DNA from: Pseudomonas eutrophicaquae
GTDB lineage: Bacteria; Pseudomonadota; Gammaproteobacteria; Pseudomonadales; Pseudomonadaceae
Length of the DNA stretch: 60,916 nt
Direction: 5' to 3'
Assembly (NCBI RefSeq): GCF_023544715.1
Contig: NZ_JAMJEZ010000015.1
Span: forward strand, 1 to 60,916
Shown: one piece after another, positions 16,027 to 26,118 of the stretch
Numbering within the stretch: position 1 is the stretch's first letter
Layout of the letters: each line of letters begins with the position of its first letter
The notes under the pieces: generated by a model
Told to the model about the DNA's origin: nothing
The model's input: the letters and a program-made list of their open reading frames with translations, nothing else
Database searches by the model: none
Position numbers and translations under genes: made by a program

Positions 16027-17232
16027 TCAGCGGCGGGTGCCCAGGCCCATGGCCTGGCGGGCAAAGGCCTGGCGGGCCGGAGCGCACAGCTCCAGCGCCA
16101 GCAGGCCCAGACTGCGCCCGCAGGCCAGCAGCGGGTGCGCATTGGAAAACAGCCGGGTGACCCGGTCGGAAAAGCCGATGGTCAGCGCCTGATCATCGCG
16201 CTGGCGTTGCAGGTAGCGCTGCAGCGTCGCCAGCTCACCCAGAGGCGCAGCACTGCCCAGCAGGGTCTCGCTCAGCGCCATCACGTCGCGCAGCGACAGG
16301 TTGAAGCCCTGTCCGGCAATCGGGTGCAGGCCGTGGGCGGCATTGCCGAGCACCACCAGATGGCTGCGCACCTGCTCTTCGGCCTCGTGCAGCGCCAGCG
16401 GGTAGCTGTAGCGGGTGCCGACCCGGCGCAGACGTCCCAGCCGGTAGCCGAAGGTCTGCTGCAGTTCAGCCAGAAACGCCGCGTCAGGCAGTGCCTGCAG
16501 ACGGGCGATCTCCTCGGGGCTGCGGGTCCAGACCAGTGCGCTGCGCTGCCCGGCCAGCGGCAGCAGCGCCATCGGCCCATGACGGGTAAAACGCTCGAAA
16601 GCCTCACCGCCGTGGGGCTGGCCGAGGCCGATATTGGCGATCAGCGCGCTCTGGCCGTATTCGGTGCGGCGCACGTGGATGCCGAGCTGGGTGCGCAGAT
16701 CGGAGCGACCGCCATCGGCCAGCACCAGCAGGTCGCAGTCCAGCGGGCTGCCGTCATCGAGGGTCAAGTGATAGCCACCGGGCACCGCCTGCACACGCTC
16801 GACGCGCGCCGGGCAGTACCAGGTCAGGCCCTCGGCCGCGCGCAAACGCTGCCACAGGCAGTGGCCGAGCCAGGCGTTGTCCACCACATAGCCCAGTGCC
16901 GGCACGCCCTCCTCCTCGGCGCTCAGCCGGGTGGCGGCGGCGCGGCCCTGCTCACCGACATGGATGCGGGTGATCGGCTCGGCCTGGGCGGCAATCGCCG
17001 TCCACAAGCCCAGGCGCTGGTAAGTCTGGCGCGAGCCCCAGGACAATGCGGAGCTGCGCGCATCAAAACTCGGCTGAAAGCCCTCACCCGGCGCATGGGG
17101 CTCGACCAGGCTGATCCGCCAGCCCCGCGCACGCGCCCCGCCCTCCAGCAGCGCCAGCGCCAGGCTGGCACCGACCAGCCCGCCCCCGGCAATCACGATA
17201 TGCCCGCCCGCTGCCTGCTGTGTGGTCGGCAT
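16027..17232 (-). CDS. ubiH: 2-octaprenyl-6-methoxyphenol hydroxylase UbiH
   Basis: This second ubiquinone-pathway flavin hydroxylase acts at C1 of the ring. The 401-residue product has the N-terminal FAD motif HIVIAGGGLVGASLALALLEGG. It also has LADGGRSDLR, and the C-terminal VLGNAAHGLHPIAGQGFNLS. The start at 17232 lies one base after the pepP stop and has GAGG upstream. The following ubiI gene starts 26 bases after the ubiH stop. The adjacent ubiH/ubiI order after pepP is the usual gammaproteobacterial arrangement. Confidence 0.95.
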   Translation of the reverse strand: MPTTQQAAGGHIVIAGGGLVGASLALALLEGGARARGWRISLVEPHAPGEGFQPSFDARSSALSWGSRQTYQRLGLWTAIAAQAEPITRIHVGEQGRAAATRLSAEEEGVPALGYVVDNAWLGHCLWQRLRAAEGLTWYCPARVERVQAVPGGYHLTLDDGSPLDCDLLVLADGGRSDLRTQLGIHVRRTEYGQSALIANIGLGQPHGGEAFERFTRHGPMALLPLAGQRSALVWTRSPEEIARLQALPDAAFLAELQQTFGYRLGRLRRVGTRYSYPLALHEAEEQVRSHLVVLGNAAHGLHPIAGQGFNLSLRDVMALSETLLGSAAPLGELATLQRYLQRQRDDQALTIGFSDRVTRLFSNAHPLLACGRSLGLLALELCAPARQAFARQAMGLGTRR

Positions 17233-17233
17233 C

Positions 17234-18568
17234 TCAGGCGGCCTCACCGCCGGCAGCCGCCATCAGCGCCTCGATCTCGGCCACTGTTTTGGGCACCCCG
17301 CCGGTCAGCACCCGGCAACCCTCAGCGGTCACCAGCACATCATCCTCGATGCGCACGCCAATCCCGCGCCAGCGCGCCTCGACCTGCAGGTTATCCGCGG
17401 CGATGTACAACCCAGGCTCGACGGTCAGCACCATGCCCGGCTGCAGGGGCCGCCACTGGCCCTCGACCTTGTAATGCCCGACATCGTGCACATCCATGCC
17501 CAGCCAGTGACCGGTGCGGTGCATGTAGAACGGCTTGTAAGCCTCGCCCTCCAGCAGGGTCTCCAGCTCGCCGTGCAGCAAGCCCAGCTCGATCAGCCCG
17601 GCGGTGAGGGTGCGCAGCGCCGCCTCGTGGGCTTCGTTCCAGTGCCGTCCGGGAGCGATGGCGGCAAACGCCGCCGTCTGGGCCGCCAGCACCAGCTCAT
17701 AGATGGCACGCTGCTCGGGCGAGAAGCGGCCACTGACCGGGAAGGTGCGGGTGATGTCGCTGGCATAGCAGTCCAGCTCGCAACCGGCGTCGATCAGCAC
17801 CAGATCACCGTCCTTGAGCGGCTGATCGTTCTCCCGGTAATGGAGGATGCAGGCGTTGTGACCACTGGCGACGATCGAGCCATAGGCCGGCAGCTTGGCC
17901 CCGCCGAGGCGGAAGGCGTACTCCAGCTCGGCCTCCAGATGGTATTCATTGAGCCCGGCCCGGCAGGTCTGCATGGCGCGCACATGGGCCTTGGCAGAAA
18001 CATCGGCGGCCGCCTGCATCAGCGCTATCTCGGCCTCGCTCTTGATCAGGCGCATCTCGTGCAGCAGGTGATCAAGGGCAACGAACTCGACCGGCGGATT
18101 GATACCCTGCCGGGCCCGCTGGCGCAGGCTGGCCAGCCAGCCGCTGACCTGACGATCGAAGGACTCGCTGATGCCCAGCGGGTAGTAGAGCCGGGTGCGA
18201 TTTTCCACCAGACCCGGCAGCACCTCATCCAGATCATCAATGGCATAGGCCTGATCGGCGCCGTAATCACGCACCGCCCCATCCTGACCGGCGCGCTTGC
18301 CATCCCACAGCTCGCGCTCAGGGTCACGCTCGCGGCAGAACAGCACATACTCGCCCTGCGCCCGGCCGGGGATCAGCAGCAGCAGCGCCTCCGGCTCGGG
18401 GAAACCGGTCAGGTACTGGAAGTCGCTATCCTGCCGGTAGACCTGCTCGACATCCCGGTTGCGCAGCTGTACCGGCGCGGCCGGCAGCAGGGCGGCGCTG
18501 CCCGGGGTCATCTGTGCCATCAGTGCCTGACGGCGGTGGGCATATTCACGGGCGGGAAGACGGATCAT
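17234..18568 (-). CDS. pepP: Xaa-Pro aminopeptidase
   Basis: This is a dinuclear-manganese peptidase that removes an N-terminal residue before proline. The 444-residue product has an N-terminal creatinase-like domain and a C-terminal pita-bread domain. Metal ligands are visible in VLIDAGCELDCYASDITRTFPV (two Asp), MHRTGHWLGMDVHDVG (His), LTVEPGLYI (Glu) and GVRIEDDVLV (Glu). The start at 18568 gives the family N-terminus MIRLPAREYAHRRQ with GGAG upstream. Confidence 0.96.
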   Translation of the reverse strand: MIRLPAREYAHRRQALMAQMTPGSAALLPAAPVQLRNRDVEQVYRQDSDFQYLTGFPEPEALLLLIPGRAQGEYVLFCRERDPERELWDGKRAGQDGAVRDYGADQAYAIDDLDEVLPGLVENRTRLYYPLGISESFDRQVSGWLASLRQRARQGINPPVEFVALDHLLHEMRLIKSEAEIALMQAAADVSAKAHVRAMQTCRAGLNEYHLEAELEYAFRLGGAKLPAYGSIVASGHNACILHYRENDQPLKDGDLVLIDAGCELDCYASDITRTFPVSGRFSPEQRAIYELVLAAQTAAFAAIAPGRHWNEAHEAALRTLTAGLIELGLLHGELETLLEGEAYKPFYMHRTGHWLGMDVHDVGHYKVEGQWRPLQPGMVLTVEPGLYIAADNLQVEARWRGIGVRIEDDVLVTAEGCRVLTGGVPKTVAEIEALMAAAGGEAA

Positions 18569-18587
18569 CGACGGCACTCCGAAAGAA

Positions 18588-19148
18588 TCAATGCACAGAT
18601 GGCGGGGTCGCCGCGGGCGCGGCCGGCAGGCCCGCGCATTCGTTGAGCAGCAGCAGCGGCGCGACACGCAGGTATTCGGTGACTTCCATGTAGTCGTTCT
18701 CGGCGTCCTCGGACTCCTCGAGGCTTTCCTCGATGCGGGCGATGGCGGCCAGATCCTCCAGCACCTCGCGCGCCTCGCGGGATAGCTCGCCGCGCCGTGC
18801 GGTCAGGCCAAAACCGGCCAGAAAGCCCTGACACCATTGCCCGAGGGCAGTGGCCCGCTCGGCCAGCGGGGTTTCGTCGTCCGGCAGCAGCAATACCAGC
18901 GACAGCTCGCCGGCCTCCAGCTCACTCTTGAGCATGCCCTGCAAGCCCGCCAGCGCCTGGCGCAGCCGCTCTTCGGGCGGGCAGTCGAGCAGCTCGCTCG
19001 CCGCCTGAAGCCAGGGTTCGACAGCAAAACCGGCCCCCGCACAGGTGCGCCCGACCAGCACTCCGTGCAGTTCGGCAGGCGAAAGGGACTGGCCGGCGCT
19101 GGTGAGCAGGGCGGCAAAGGCGGAATACGCAGAGGCAGAGCGGGACAT
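18588..19148 (-). CDS. ygfB: UPF0149 family protein YgfB
   Basis: YgfB-family proteins are small soluble helical proteins found upstream of pepP across gammaproteobacteria. The P. aeruginosa member has been linked to control of ampC expression. The 186-residue product shows the family segments [15 protein letters not shown] and [13 protein letters not shown], and an acidic patch [17 protein letters not shown]. It is the first gene of the cluster leading to ubiI and starts divergently from zapA. Confidence 0.92.
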   Translation of the reverse strand: MSRSASAYSAFAALLTSAGQSLSPAELHGVLVGRTCAGAGFAVEPWLQAASELLDCPPEERLRQALAGLQGMLKSELEAGELSLVLLLPDDETPLAERATALGQWCQGFLAGFGLTARRGELSREAREVLEDLAAIARIEESLEESEDAENDYMEVTEYLRVAPLLLLNECAGLPAAPAATPPSVH

Positions 19149-19354
19149 GGCAGCAGGTGTACCGAGGACAAGGAGCGAAAGAAGGCTGTCATCCTAGCAC
19201 CGGCGCCCCGCTCAAGACCATCGAGGCTCGGGCAGGTGGACGGGGCATCTTGTATAGTCAATCAACCACCCCGGCGGTTCGAACCACCGGGGTGGCCGAG
19301 TTCGCGCGGCTCTCGCGGCGCGCTCACCTGCCTGCGCTTTCTGGAACCATCGCC

Positions 19355-19660
19355 ATGACCCAGCACCCTGTCGTTACCGTCCAGATTCTGGACAAGGATT
19401 ACCCGATCGGCTGTCCGCCCCAGGCGCGTCATGGCTTGGAGCGGGCCGCCCACTATGTGGATGCCAAGATGCGCGAGCTGCGCAGCAGCGGCCGGGGGGT
19501 GGATGCCGAGCGGATCGCCGTGCTGGCCGCCCTGAACATCGCCCATGAACTGCTGCAGCTGCAGGAGCGTGACAGCGCGGCGCTAGAGGGGGATACCCGC
19601 AGCCGGGTACGCGAACTGCTGGAGCGGGTCGATCGCGCCCTGCAAGAGCCTTCGGCCTGA
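19355..19660 (+). CDS. zapA: Cell division protein ZapA
   Basis: ZapA binds FtsZ and cross-links protofilaments in the Z ring. The product is 101 residues, the usual length, beginning MTQHPVVTVQILDKDYPIGCPP. A C-terminal coiled coil follows (AALNIAHELLQLQERD). The ATG at 19355 is used; a frame reaching back to 19157 adds 66 residues without family likeness. It is followed by the 6S RNA gene and ygfA, the conserved gammaproteobacterial order. The small coiled-coil gene often found between ygfB and zapA in pseudomonads is not visible here. Confidence 0.95.
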   Translation: MTQHPVVTVQILDKDYPIGCPPQARHGLERAAHYVDAKMRELRSSGRGVDAERIAVLAALNIAHELLQLQERDSAALEGDTRSRVRELLERVDRALQEPSA

Positions 19661-19679
19661 CCGGCGGGCCATCGCGGGG

Positions 19680-19707
19680 ATGACAATGCGCGCATATGCG
19701 GTAAACT
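19680..19707 (+). promoter_or_regulatory. Predicted promoter of the 6S RNA gene
   Basis: An ATGACA -35 element (19680-19685) and a TAAACT -10 element (19702-19707), spaced by 16 bases, lie immediately upstream of the predicted 6S RNA 5' end. Confidence 0.6.
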
Positions 19708-19714
19708 GCGCCCC

Positions 19715-19893
19715 AGCTCCCTGGTGTGTTGGCCAGTCGGTACGTCCCTGAGCCGATTCTCATACCCCGGGGGCTGCAGCCGAGGCCGGTGTGCATGTCC
19801 GCTCGACGGAAAGCCTTAACGCTTCTTGCAGCTCCCAACCTGAACTTTCGGGTTCAGGGCCACCCCGACAGCGGCACTTCGGGGAGTCATCCT
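19715..19893 (+). ncRNA. ssrS: 6S RNA
   Basis: 6S RNA mimics an open promoter and sequesters sigma-70 RNA polymerase in stationary phase. The sequence carries the stretches I recognise from Pseudomonas 6S RNA: TCCCTGGTGTGTTGGCCAGT, then CCCTGAGCCGA, GTGTGCATGTCCGCT, GACGGAAAGCCTTAA and TGAACTTTCGGGTTCA. Its position between zapA and ygfA is the universal one for this RNA. The 5' end is inferred from the promoter spacing and the 3' end from similarity, so either may be off by several bases. Confidence 0.93.
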
Positions 19894-19966
19894 TCTACCT
19901 GCGCAGCCCGCGTGGTACGCGCTCTGATCGCCACCCCGCGCGCCAGTCTCCAAGGGCCGCCATGGG

Positions 19967-20587
19967 ATGCCCGCCGTCATGATCCGCGCCGAACACCTCT
20001 CCCGCCCTGCCCTGCGCCGCGAGTTGCGTGCGGCACGCCGTGCCCTGACCCCTGCCGAGCAGCGCCAGGCCGCCCGCGACCTGTATCGCCAGCTGGCCCA
20101 GCACCCACTGTTTCGCCGGGCACGGCACATTGCCCTCTATCTGCCCAATGATGGCGAGATCGACCCGCGCTGGCTGCGCGAGGCCGCCTGGCGACGAGGC
20201 AAGACGGTTTATCTGCCGGTGCTGGCCCGCTGGCCGCGCACACGCATGCACTTTCAGCGCCTGGACGCTGGCGAGCGCCTGATCCGCAACCGGCTGCGCA
20301 TCGCCGAACCTGCCCGCGACCCGGCCCGCCAGCGTAAACCTTGGACACTGGATCTGCTGCTGATGCCGCTGGTGGGATTCGATGCCCAAGGGGGGCGTCT
20401 GGGCATGGGCGGTGGTTTTTATGATCGGGCGCTGGCTTACCGGCAGCGCCATCGCCAGTGGCAGAAGCCTCTGCTGATCGGGCTGGCCCACGCTTGCCAG
20501 CAGGTCGATCAACTGACGCTGGCCGACTGGGATATCCCGCTGTATGCCACGGTCACCGACCGTGGCTGGCACTACGCGCCGTGCTGA
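19967..20587 (+). CDS. ygfA: 5-formyltetrahydrofolate cyclo-ligase
   Basis: The enzyme converts 5-formyl-THF to 5,10-methenyl-THF using ATP, and the gene is commonly co-transcribed with 6S RNA. The 206-residue product has the family C-terminal motif LLLMPLVGFDAQGGRLGMGG followed by GFYDRAL. The N-terminus has the basic RPALRRELRAARRAL segment. A second in-frame ATG at 19979 would give 202 residues; neither start has a strong ribosome-binding site. Confidence 0.94.
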   Translation: MPAVMIRAEHLSRPALRRELRAARRALTPAEQRQAARDLYRQLAQHPLFRRARHIALYLPNDGEIDPRWLREAAWRRGKTVYLPVLARWPRTRMHFQRLDAGERLIRNRLRIAEPARDPARQRKPWTLDLLLMPLVGFDAQGGRLGMGGGFYDRALAYRQRHRQWQKPLLIGLAHACQQVDQLTLADWDIPLYATVTDRGWHYAPC

Positions 20588-20593
20588 GGGGCG

Positions 20594-20728
20594 CTAGCGT
20601 GGCAGCGGTTCGCCGGTGAACGGTGGCGGCTCGGGCGGCGTCCACAGGCTCTGGGCGTAACCGGTGGTCACCACGCCCAGGCAGAACAGCATGACCAGCA
20701 TCCATAGCAGATCGGGCTTGCGCCTCAT
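20594..20728 (-). CDS. Small single-span membrane protein, 44 residues
   Basis: This frame begins at an ATG with AGGGG upstream and encodes MRRKPDLLWMLVMLFCLGVV followed by a Pro-rich tail (WTPPEPPPFTGEPLPR). The basic N-terminus followed by one hydrophobic segment suggests an inner-membrane anchor or an uncleaved signal. I recall similar tiny proteins in Pseudomonas genomes but know no function. It lies convergent with ygfA, with a six-base gap between the stops, and downstream of ubiD on the same strand. Confidence 0.7.
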   Translation of the reverse strand: MRRKPDLLWMLVMLFCLGVVTTGYAQSLWTPPEPPPFTGEPLPR

Positions 20729-20928
20729 CCCCTTGCCCCCTCCCGCCGGGTAAGAACAGCTCCGCAATACGCGCCAGCAGCCCATCTGCGCAGCACCTTG
20801 CGGGGCGCGATTGTCGGGCAAGCCCACGCGCCCCGCAACGCACAAACGCCATAATCGCTCGCCAATTCCGAAAACCTTGCCCGCAGCCCGCAACCGGGGA
20901 TCGCCGGGATCGGGCCGCGGCGCCCGGC

Positions 20929-22395
20929 TCAGTCGATGCCCAGCGTGCTCCACAGTGCATCGACCCGCGCCACGGTGGCCGGATCGCGCTCGATGGCCCG
21001 GCCCCACTCGCGGTCGGTCTCGCCCGGCCACTTGTGGGTGGCGTCGAGGCCCATCTTGCTGCCCAGCCCGGAGACCGGCGAGGCAAAATCCAGGTAGTCG
21101 ATCGGCGTATTGTCGATCAGCACCGTATCGCGGCTCGGGTCCATGCGCGTGGTGATCGCCCAGATCACATCGTTCCAGTCGCGAGCGTTGATGTCATCGT
21201 CGGTGACGATGACGAACTTGGTGTACATGAACTGGCGCAGGAAGCTCCACACGCCGAGCATCACCCGCTTGGCGTGGCCGGGGTACTGCTTCTTCATGGT
21301 CACCACCGCCATGCGGTACGAGCAGCCTTCCGGCGGCAGGTAGAAGTCGGTGATCTCCGGGAACTGCTTCTGCAGGATCGGCACGAACACCTCATTGAGC
21401 GCCACGCCGAGAATCGCCGGCTCATCCGGCGGTCGGCCGGTGTAGGTGCTGTGATAGATCGGGTTCTTGCGGTGGGTGATGCGCTCGACAGTGAACACCG
21501 GGAAGGTATCCACCTCGTTGTAATAGCCGGTGTGATCGCCGTAGGGGCCTTCCGGAGCGGTCTCGCCGGGATGGATGTGCCCTTCGAGGACAATCTCGGC
21601 ATGCGCCGGCACCTGCAGATCCGAGCCGCGCGCCTTGACCAGCTCGCTGCGCGAGCCGCGCAGCAGGCCGGCGAAGGCGTATTCGGAGAGGGTATCCGGC
21701 ACCGGAGTCACCGCGCCGAGGATGGTCGCAGGATCCGCGCCCAGCGCCACGCACACCGGATAGGGGCGATCGGGGAACTTCTGGCACCACTCGCGAAAAT
21801 CCAGCGCGCCGCCACGGTGGCTCAGCCAGCGCATGATCAGCTTGTTGCGACCGATCACCTGTTGGCGGTAGATACCGAGGTTCTGCCGCTCCTTGTTCGG
21901 CCCGCGGGTGATAGTCAGCCCCCAGGTGACCAGCGGTGCCACGTCCCCCGGCCAGCAGTGCTGCACCGGGATCTGCCCCAGATCGACGTCATCCCCCTCC
22001 AGCACCACCTCCTGACACGGCGCATCCTTGAGCACCTTGGGCGACATGCTCAGCACCTTTTTCAGCAGCGGCAGCTTGCTCAGCGCATCCTTGAAGCCCT
22101 TGGGCGGCTCCGGCTCCTTGAGGTAAGCCAGCAGCTTGCCGATCTCGCGCAGCTCGCTGACCGCCTCGGCACCCATCCCCAGCGCCACCCGTTTCGGGGT
22201 GCCGAACAGGTTGCCGAGCACCGGCATGCGGTGGCCGGTGGGCTGTTCAAACAGCAGGGCGGGACCGGCACGGCGCAGGGTGCGGTCGCAGATTTCGGTC
22301 ATTTCCAGCACGGGGGAAACCGGCGTCTGGATGCGCTTGAGCTCGCCGCGCGCCTCCAGGCCATGGATGAATTCGCGCAGATCGCGATACTGCAT
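20929..22395 (-). CDS. ubiD: 3-octaprenyl-4-hydroxybenzoate carboxy-lyase UbiD
   Basis: UbiD is the prenylated-FMN-dependent decarboxylase of ubiquinone synthesis. The 488-residue product has the expected features: an N-terminal [20 protein letters not shown], the metal and prFMN-site region [18 protein letters not shown], the active-site glutamate region [14 protein letters not shown], and [15 protein letters not shown]. The ATG at 22395 has GAGG seven bases upstream, so it is preferred over the TTG two codons earlier. Confidence 0.97.
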   Translation of the reverse strand: MQYRDLREFIHGLEARGELKRIQTPVSPVLEMTEICDRTLRRAGPALLFEQPTGHRMPVLGNLFGTPKRVALGMGAEAVSELREIGKLLAYLKEPEPPKGFKDALSKLPLLKKVLSMSPKVLKDAPCQEVVLEGDDVDLGQIPVQHCWPGDVAPLVTWGLTITRGPNKERQNLGIYRQQVIGRNKLIMRWLSHRGGALDFREWCQKFPDRPYPVCVALGADPATILGAVTPVPDTLSEYAFAGLLRGSRSELVKARGSDLQVPAHAEIVLEGHIHPGETAPEGPYGDHTGYYNEVDTFPVFTVERITHRKNPIYHSTYTGRPPDEPAILGVALNEVFVPILQKQFPEITDFYLPPEGCSYRMAVVTMKKQYPGHAKRVMLGVWSFLRQFMYTKFVIVTDDDINARDWNDVIWAITTRMDPSRDTVLIDNTPIDYLDFASPVSGLGSKMGLDATHKWPGETDREWGRAIERDPATVARVDALWSTLGID

Positions 22396-22446
22396 GCTCA
22401 AGCCTCGGGATGATGCGAAGGGCGGCCAGTCTAGCGCCGAACGGCC

Positions 22447-22508
22447 GCGCGGCGGAACAGCCGCGCAATGTACAGAACCGACAACGGCCGGGGTTGGCCG
22501 GCCGTTGT
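22447..22508 (-). terminator. Two stem-loops downstream of rho, without U tracts
   Basis: GCGCGGC/GCCGCGC (22447-22466) and a stronger 11-bp hairpin ACAACGGCCGG/CCGGCCGTTGT with a 6-nt loop (22481-22508) lie just past the rho stop codon. Neither is followed by a clear U tract on the minus strand. They may act as 3' stabilisers or weak terminators. Confidence 0.4.
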
Positions 22509-22526
22509 CAGGTCTTCCCGCAGCGA

Positions 22527-23786
22527 TTACTTGCGCTTCATCGACTGGAAGAATTCCTCGTTGGTCTTGGTGTCCTTGAGCTTGTCGATCAGGAACTCGA
22601 CCGCCGCGATCTCATCCATCGGGTGGAGGATCTTGCGCAGGATCCACATGCGCTGCAGCTCCTCCTCACTGGTGAGCAGCTCCTCACGGCGGGTGCCGGA
22701 CTTGTTGATGTTGATCGCCGGGAACACACGCTTCTCGGCGATGCGCCGATCGAGGATCAGCTCCATGTTGCCGGTACCCTTGAACTCCTCGTAGATCACC
22801 TCGTCCATCTTCGAGCCGGTCTCGACCAGCGCGGTGGCGATGATGGTCAGGCTGCCGCCCTCCTCGATGTTGCGCGCCGCGCCAAAGAAGCGCTTGGGCT
22901 TTTCCAGGGCATGAGCATCGACACCGCCGGTCAGCACCTTGCCGGAGCTGGGGATCACGGTGTTGTAGGCGCGAGCCAGACGGGTGATGGAGTCGAGCAG
23001 GATCACCACATCCTTCTTGTGTTCGACCAGACGCTTGGCCTTCTCGATGACCATCTCGGCGACCTGCACGTGGCGGGCCGGCGGCTCGTCGAAGGTCGAG
23101 GCCACCACCTCGCCGCGCACGGTGCGCTGCATCTCGGTGACTTCCTCGGGGCGCTCGTCGATCAGCAGCACGATCAGGTAGCAGTCGGGGTTGTTGCGGG
23201 TGATATTGGCCGCGATGTTCTGCAGCATGATGGTCTTGCCCGCCTTGGGCGGAGCGACGATCAGGCCGCGCTGGCCCTTGCCGATCGGCGCACAGAGGTC
23301 GATCACCCGGCCGGTGAGGTCCTCGGTGGAGCCATTGCCGGCTTCCATTTTCATGCGCTTGTTGGCAAACAGCGGCGTGAGGTTCTCGAAGAGAATCTTG
23401 CTCTTGGCGTTTTCCGGACGGTCGAAGTTGATGGTATCGACCTTGAGCAGCGCGAAGTAACGCTCACCTTCCTTGGGCGGACGGATCTTGCCGACGATGG
23501 TGTCGCCGGTGCGCAGGTTGAAGCGCCGGATCTGGCTGGGCGAGACGTAGATATCGTCGGGGCCGGCCAGGTAGGAGGAGTCGGCGGAGCGCAGGAACCC
23601 GAAGCCGTCCTGCAGGATCTCCAGCACGCCATCACCGGAAATCTCCTCGCCACCTTTCGCGTGTTTTTTCAGCAGGGCGAAAATGATGTCCTGCTTGCGC
23701 GAACGGGCCATGTTCTCAAGGCCCATCTGGTCGGCCATGGCGAGCAGTTCGGGAATCGGCTTTTGCTTGAGTTCGGTCAGATTCAT
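22527..23786 (-). CDS. rho: Transcription termination factor Rho
   Basis: Rho is the hexameric RNA-dependent ATPase that releases transcripts. The 419-residue protein has the normal length and no insertion. It has the N-terminal helical domain, the RNA-binding cold-shock-like domain ([34 protein letters not shown]), Walker A APPKAGKT, Walker [15 protein letters not shown], the Q-loop [10 protein letters not shown] and the R-loop KGTGNME. No strong Shine-Dalgarno sequence precedes the ATG. The 195 bp upstream to the trxA terminator holds no other gene that I can see and probably carries the rho leader. Confidence 0.99.
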   Translation of the reverse strand: MNLTELKQKPIPELLAMADQMGLENMARSRKQDIIFALLKKHAKGGEEISGDGVLEILQDGFGFLRSADSSYLAGPDDIYVSPSQIRRFNLRTGDTIVGKIRPPKEGERYFALLKVDTINFDRPENAKSKILFENLTPLFANKRMKMEAGNGSTEDLTGRVIDLCAPIGKGQRGLIVAPPKAGKTIMLQNIAANITRNNPDCYLIVLLIDERPEEVTEMQRTVRGEVVASTFDEPPARHVQVAEMVIEKAKRLVEHKKDVVILLDSITRLARAYNTVIPSSGKVLTGGVDAHALEKPKRFFGAARNIEEGGSLTIIATALVETGSKMDEVIYEEFKGTGNMELILDRRIAEKRVFPAININKSGTRREELLTSEEELQRMWILRKILHPMDEIAAVEFLIDKLKDTKTNEEFFQSMKRK

Positions 23787-23981
23787 AGGATGGGGGCAGG
23801 TTGGCAGAAGGGATGCAGGGAGCCTGAGGCCGCGCCGCGGGAAGTGCGGCAGGATCGCGGCGAAAGCCCGATCGGGGTGCTCGGCATGGGGGGCGTCGGC
23901 GACGGCATGGGGAAGGCAGTCAGCGTGGACTGCGGGCCGAATCTATCACTGCCGTTGCGACAGCGTCCAGCCTAAGAGGGC

Positions 23982-24007
23982 AAAAACCCCGCCATCGACG
24001 GGGTTTT
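23982..24007 (-). terminator. Terminator between trxA and rho
   Basis: AAAACCCCG and CGGGGTTTT pair around a 7-nt loop. Read on the minus strand the stem is followed by TTTTTG, so it terminates trxA. Confidence 0.85.
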
Positions 24008-24019
24008 CACGAAGATCGA

Positions 24020-24346
24020 TCAGATATTGCTGTCGAGGAACGCCGCCAGCTGCGACTTGGACAGCGCACCGACCTTGGTGGCCTCGACGTTGCCGTTCTT
24101 GAACAGCATCAGGGTCGGGATGCCACGCACACCGTACTTGGGCGCGGTTTCCTGGTTCTCGTCGATGTTCAGCTTGCAGACCTTAAGCTTGCCCTGATAG
24201 TCGCGGGCGATTTCATCGAGCACCGGAGCAATCATCTTGCACGGGCCACACCACTCGGCCCAGTAGTCGACCAGCACCGGGCCCTCGGCCTTGAGCACAT
24301 CCTGCTCGAAGCTGGCATCGGTGACATTGGTGATGAATTCGCTCAT
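24020..24346 (-). CDS. trxA: Thioredoxin 1
   Basis: This is the general cytoplasmic protein-disulfide reductase. The 108-residue product has the active site WCGPC at 32-36 and the conserved cis-proline region [14 protein letters not shown]. Length and motifs are canonical. It lies divergent from ppx and upstream of rho, the usual Pseudomonas order. Confidence 0.98.
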   Translation of the reverse strand: MSEFITNVTDASFEQDVLKAEGPVLVDYWAEWCGPCKMIAPVLDEIARDYQGKLKVCKLNIDENQETAPKYGVRGIPTLMLFKNGNVEATKVGALSKSQLAAFLDSNI

Positions 24347-24523
24347 GGGGATTCTCCGTGACGGGCTGCGGATAAAAGGTGCGCCATGATAGCCCCACTC
24401 GCGGCACTCCGGAAGCTATCGCCCGGCAGGCGTGGCCCCGGCTGTCTGGCAACTGTCATCCAGCCTTCGCAATTTTTGCTCTATCATGGCGAAATTGTGT
24501 CGCTTCTTCGAGATTTGCCCAGC

Positions 24524-26026
24524 ATGCCGCATACCCCCACCGATGTGTTCCCGCTGATCGCTGCCATCGATATTGGCTCCAACAGCATTCATATGGTGCT
24601 GGCCCGTGTGGACCAGGGCGAGGTCCGTCTGCTGGAGCGCCTGGGCGAGAAAGTACAGCTGGCGGCCGGCATCGACGAGCAGCGCAACCTCGATGAGGCG
24701 GCCATGCAGCGCGGCCTCGACTGCCTGCGCCGCTTCGCCCAGCTGATCAATGGCCTGCCCCAGGGCGCGGTGCGGATCGTCGCCACCAACGCCCTGCGCG
24801 AGGCGCGTAACCGTGCGGTGTTCATCCGCCGCGCTGAGGAGCTGCTCGGTCATCCGGTCGAGGTGGTGTCTGGTCGCGAGGAAGCGCGCCTCATCTACCT
24901 GGGCGTCTCCCACAGCCTGCCGGCGGCCGAGGGGCGCCGTCTGGTGGTAGACATCGGCGGCGGCAGTACCGAGTTCATCGTCGGTGAGCGCTTTGACTCG
25001 CTGCTGCGCGAAAGCCAGCAGATGGGCTGCGTCAGCTACACCAAACGCTTCTTCGCCGAGGGCAAGCTCAGCGCCTCCCGCTATGCCCAGGCCTACACCG
25101 CCGCGCGCCTTGAACTGATGGGCTTCGAGCAGGCCATTCACCGTCTGGGCTGGAGCGAGGCGGTCGGCTCCTCCGGCAGCATCCGCGCCATTGCCCAGGC
25201 CCTGCAGTGCGCCGGCCAAGGCAACGGCGAGATCACCCCGGCGGGGCTCGCTTGGCTCAAGCGCCGGCTACTCAAGGCCGGCAACCTGAATGAGCTGAGC
25301 CTTGAGGGCGTCAAGCCCGAGCGCCTCCTGATCCTGCCGGCTGGGCTCGCGATCCTTGAGGCGACCTTCGATGCCCTGGGCATCCAGAGCATGTGCCACA
25401 CCGAGGGCGCGCTGCGCGAGGGCGTGCTCTACGACATGATCGGCCGGCAGAGCCATGAAGATGTCCGCGAACGCACCCTCTCGGCGCTGCAGGAGCGTTA
25501 CCACGTCGATCTGGAACAGGCCGCGCGGGTCGAGGCCAAGGCGCTGTCGATCCTCGACAAGGTCGGTGCCGCCTGGGGCCTGAATGATGACTGGCACCGC
25601 GAACTGCTCGGCTGGGCGGCGCGGGTCCACGAGGTCGGGCTGGACATCGCCCACTACCACTACCACAAGCACGGCGCCTACATCCTCGAACATGCGGATC
25701 TGGCCGGCTTCTCGCGCCTCGATCAGCAGATGCTCGCCCTGCTGGTGCGCGGCCACCGCCGCAATATCCCGGTGGATCGCTTTGCTGAGCTGGCCGAGGA
25801 AGGCGACAAGCTGGTGCGCCTGTGCATCGTGCTGCGCTTTGCCATCCTCTTCCACCACATCCGCGGCATGCAGGACATGCCTGAGGTGGCGTTTGTCGCC
25901 GGGCCGCGCAGCCTGGAAGCAGTCTTCCCCGACGGCTGGCTGGCCGCCAATCCGCTGACCGAGGCCGACATCGCCGCCGAGGCGCAGTGGCTGGCCCGCG
26001 CCGGCTACACGCTCAGCGGCCGCTGA
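24524..26026 (+). CDS. ppx: Exopolyphosphatase
   Basis: Ppx hydrolyses terminal phosphate from inorganic polyphosphate; members of the family also degrade pppGpp. The 500-residue product has the ASKHA-fold phosphate motifs [15 protein letters not shown] and [17 protein letters not shown]-terminal HD-like helical domain follows, including [19 protein letters not shown]. The ATG at 24524 gives a sensible N-terminus; the frame continues upstream without family likeness. It converges on ppk, with a shared terminator between them. Confidence 0.96.
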   Translation: MPHTPTDVFPLIAAIDIGSNSIHMVLARVDQGEVRLLERLGEKVQLAAGIDEQRNLDEAAMQRGLDCLRRFAQLINGLPQGAVRIVATNALREARNRAVFIRRAEELLGHPVEVVSGREEARLIYLGVSHSLPAAEGRRLVVDIGGGSTEFIVGERFDSLLRESQQMGCVSYTKRFFAEGKLSASRYAQAYTAARLELMGFEQAIHRLGWSEAVGSSGSIRAIAQALQCAGQGNGEITPAGLAWLKRRLLKAGNLNELSLEGVKPERLLILPAGLAILEATFDALGIQSMCHTEGALREGVLYDMIGRQSHEDVRERTLSALQERYHVDLEQAARVEAKALSILDKVGAAWGLNDDWHRELLGWAARVHEVGLDIAHYHYHKHGAYILEHADLAGFSRLDQQMLALLVRGHRRNIPVDRFAELAEEGDKLVRLCIVLRFAILFHHIRGMQDMPEVAFVAGPRSLEAVFPDGWLAANPLTEADIAAEAQWLARAGYTLSGR

Positions 26027-26049
26027 CGCGCCTCCCCCGCGCAGCCAAC

Positions 26050-26081
26050 AAAAAGGGCGGCCCCATCAGGAGCCGCCCTTT
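26050..26081. terminator. Bidirectional terminator between ppx and ppk
   Basis: GGGCGGC (26055-26061) and GCCGCCC (26072-26078) form a stem flanked by A-rich and T-rich tracts. The U tract is better on the minus strand (TTTTTG), so ppk is terminated more strongly than ppx. Confidence 0.85.
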
Positions 26082-26118
26082 ATCGTCAGGGCGGCGACAG
26101 GCGCCGCCCATCTCTTGC

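Noticed and set aside
19266-19310. tRNA-like sequence: a T-arm-like GGTTCGAACC inside a CCACCCCGG/CCGGGGTGG stem, followed by GGGGTGGCCGAG
   Set aside because: No anticodon arm or acceptor pairing can be drawn, and the region is the short divergent gap between ygfB and zapA. It is more likely a hairpin in the zapA leader.
19149-19354. Small coiled-coil gene (TIGR02449 type) expected between ygfB and zapA in pseudomonads
   Set aside because: No open frame with that character exists in either direction in this short gap.
24416-25219. Long minus-strand open frame opposite ppx
   Set aside because: It is a high-GC shadow of the ppx coding frame, with no family likeness and no ribosome-binding site.
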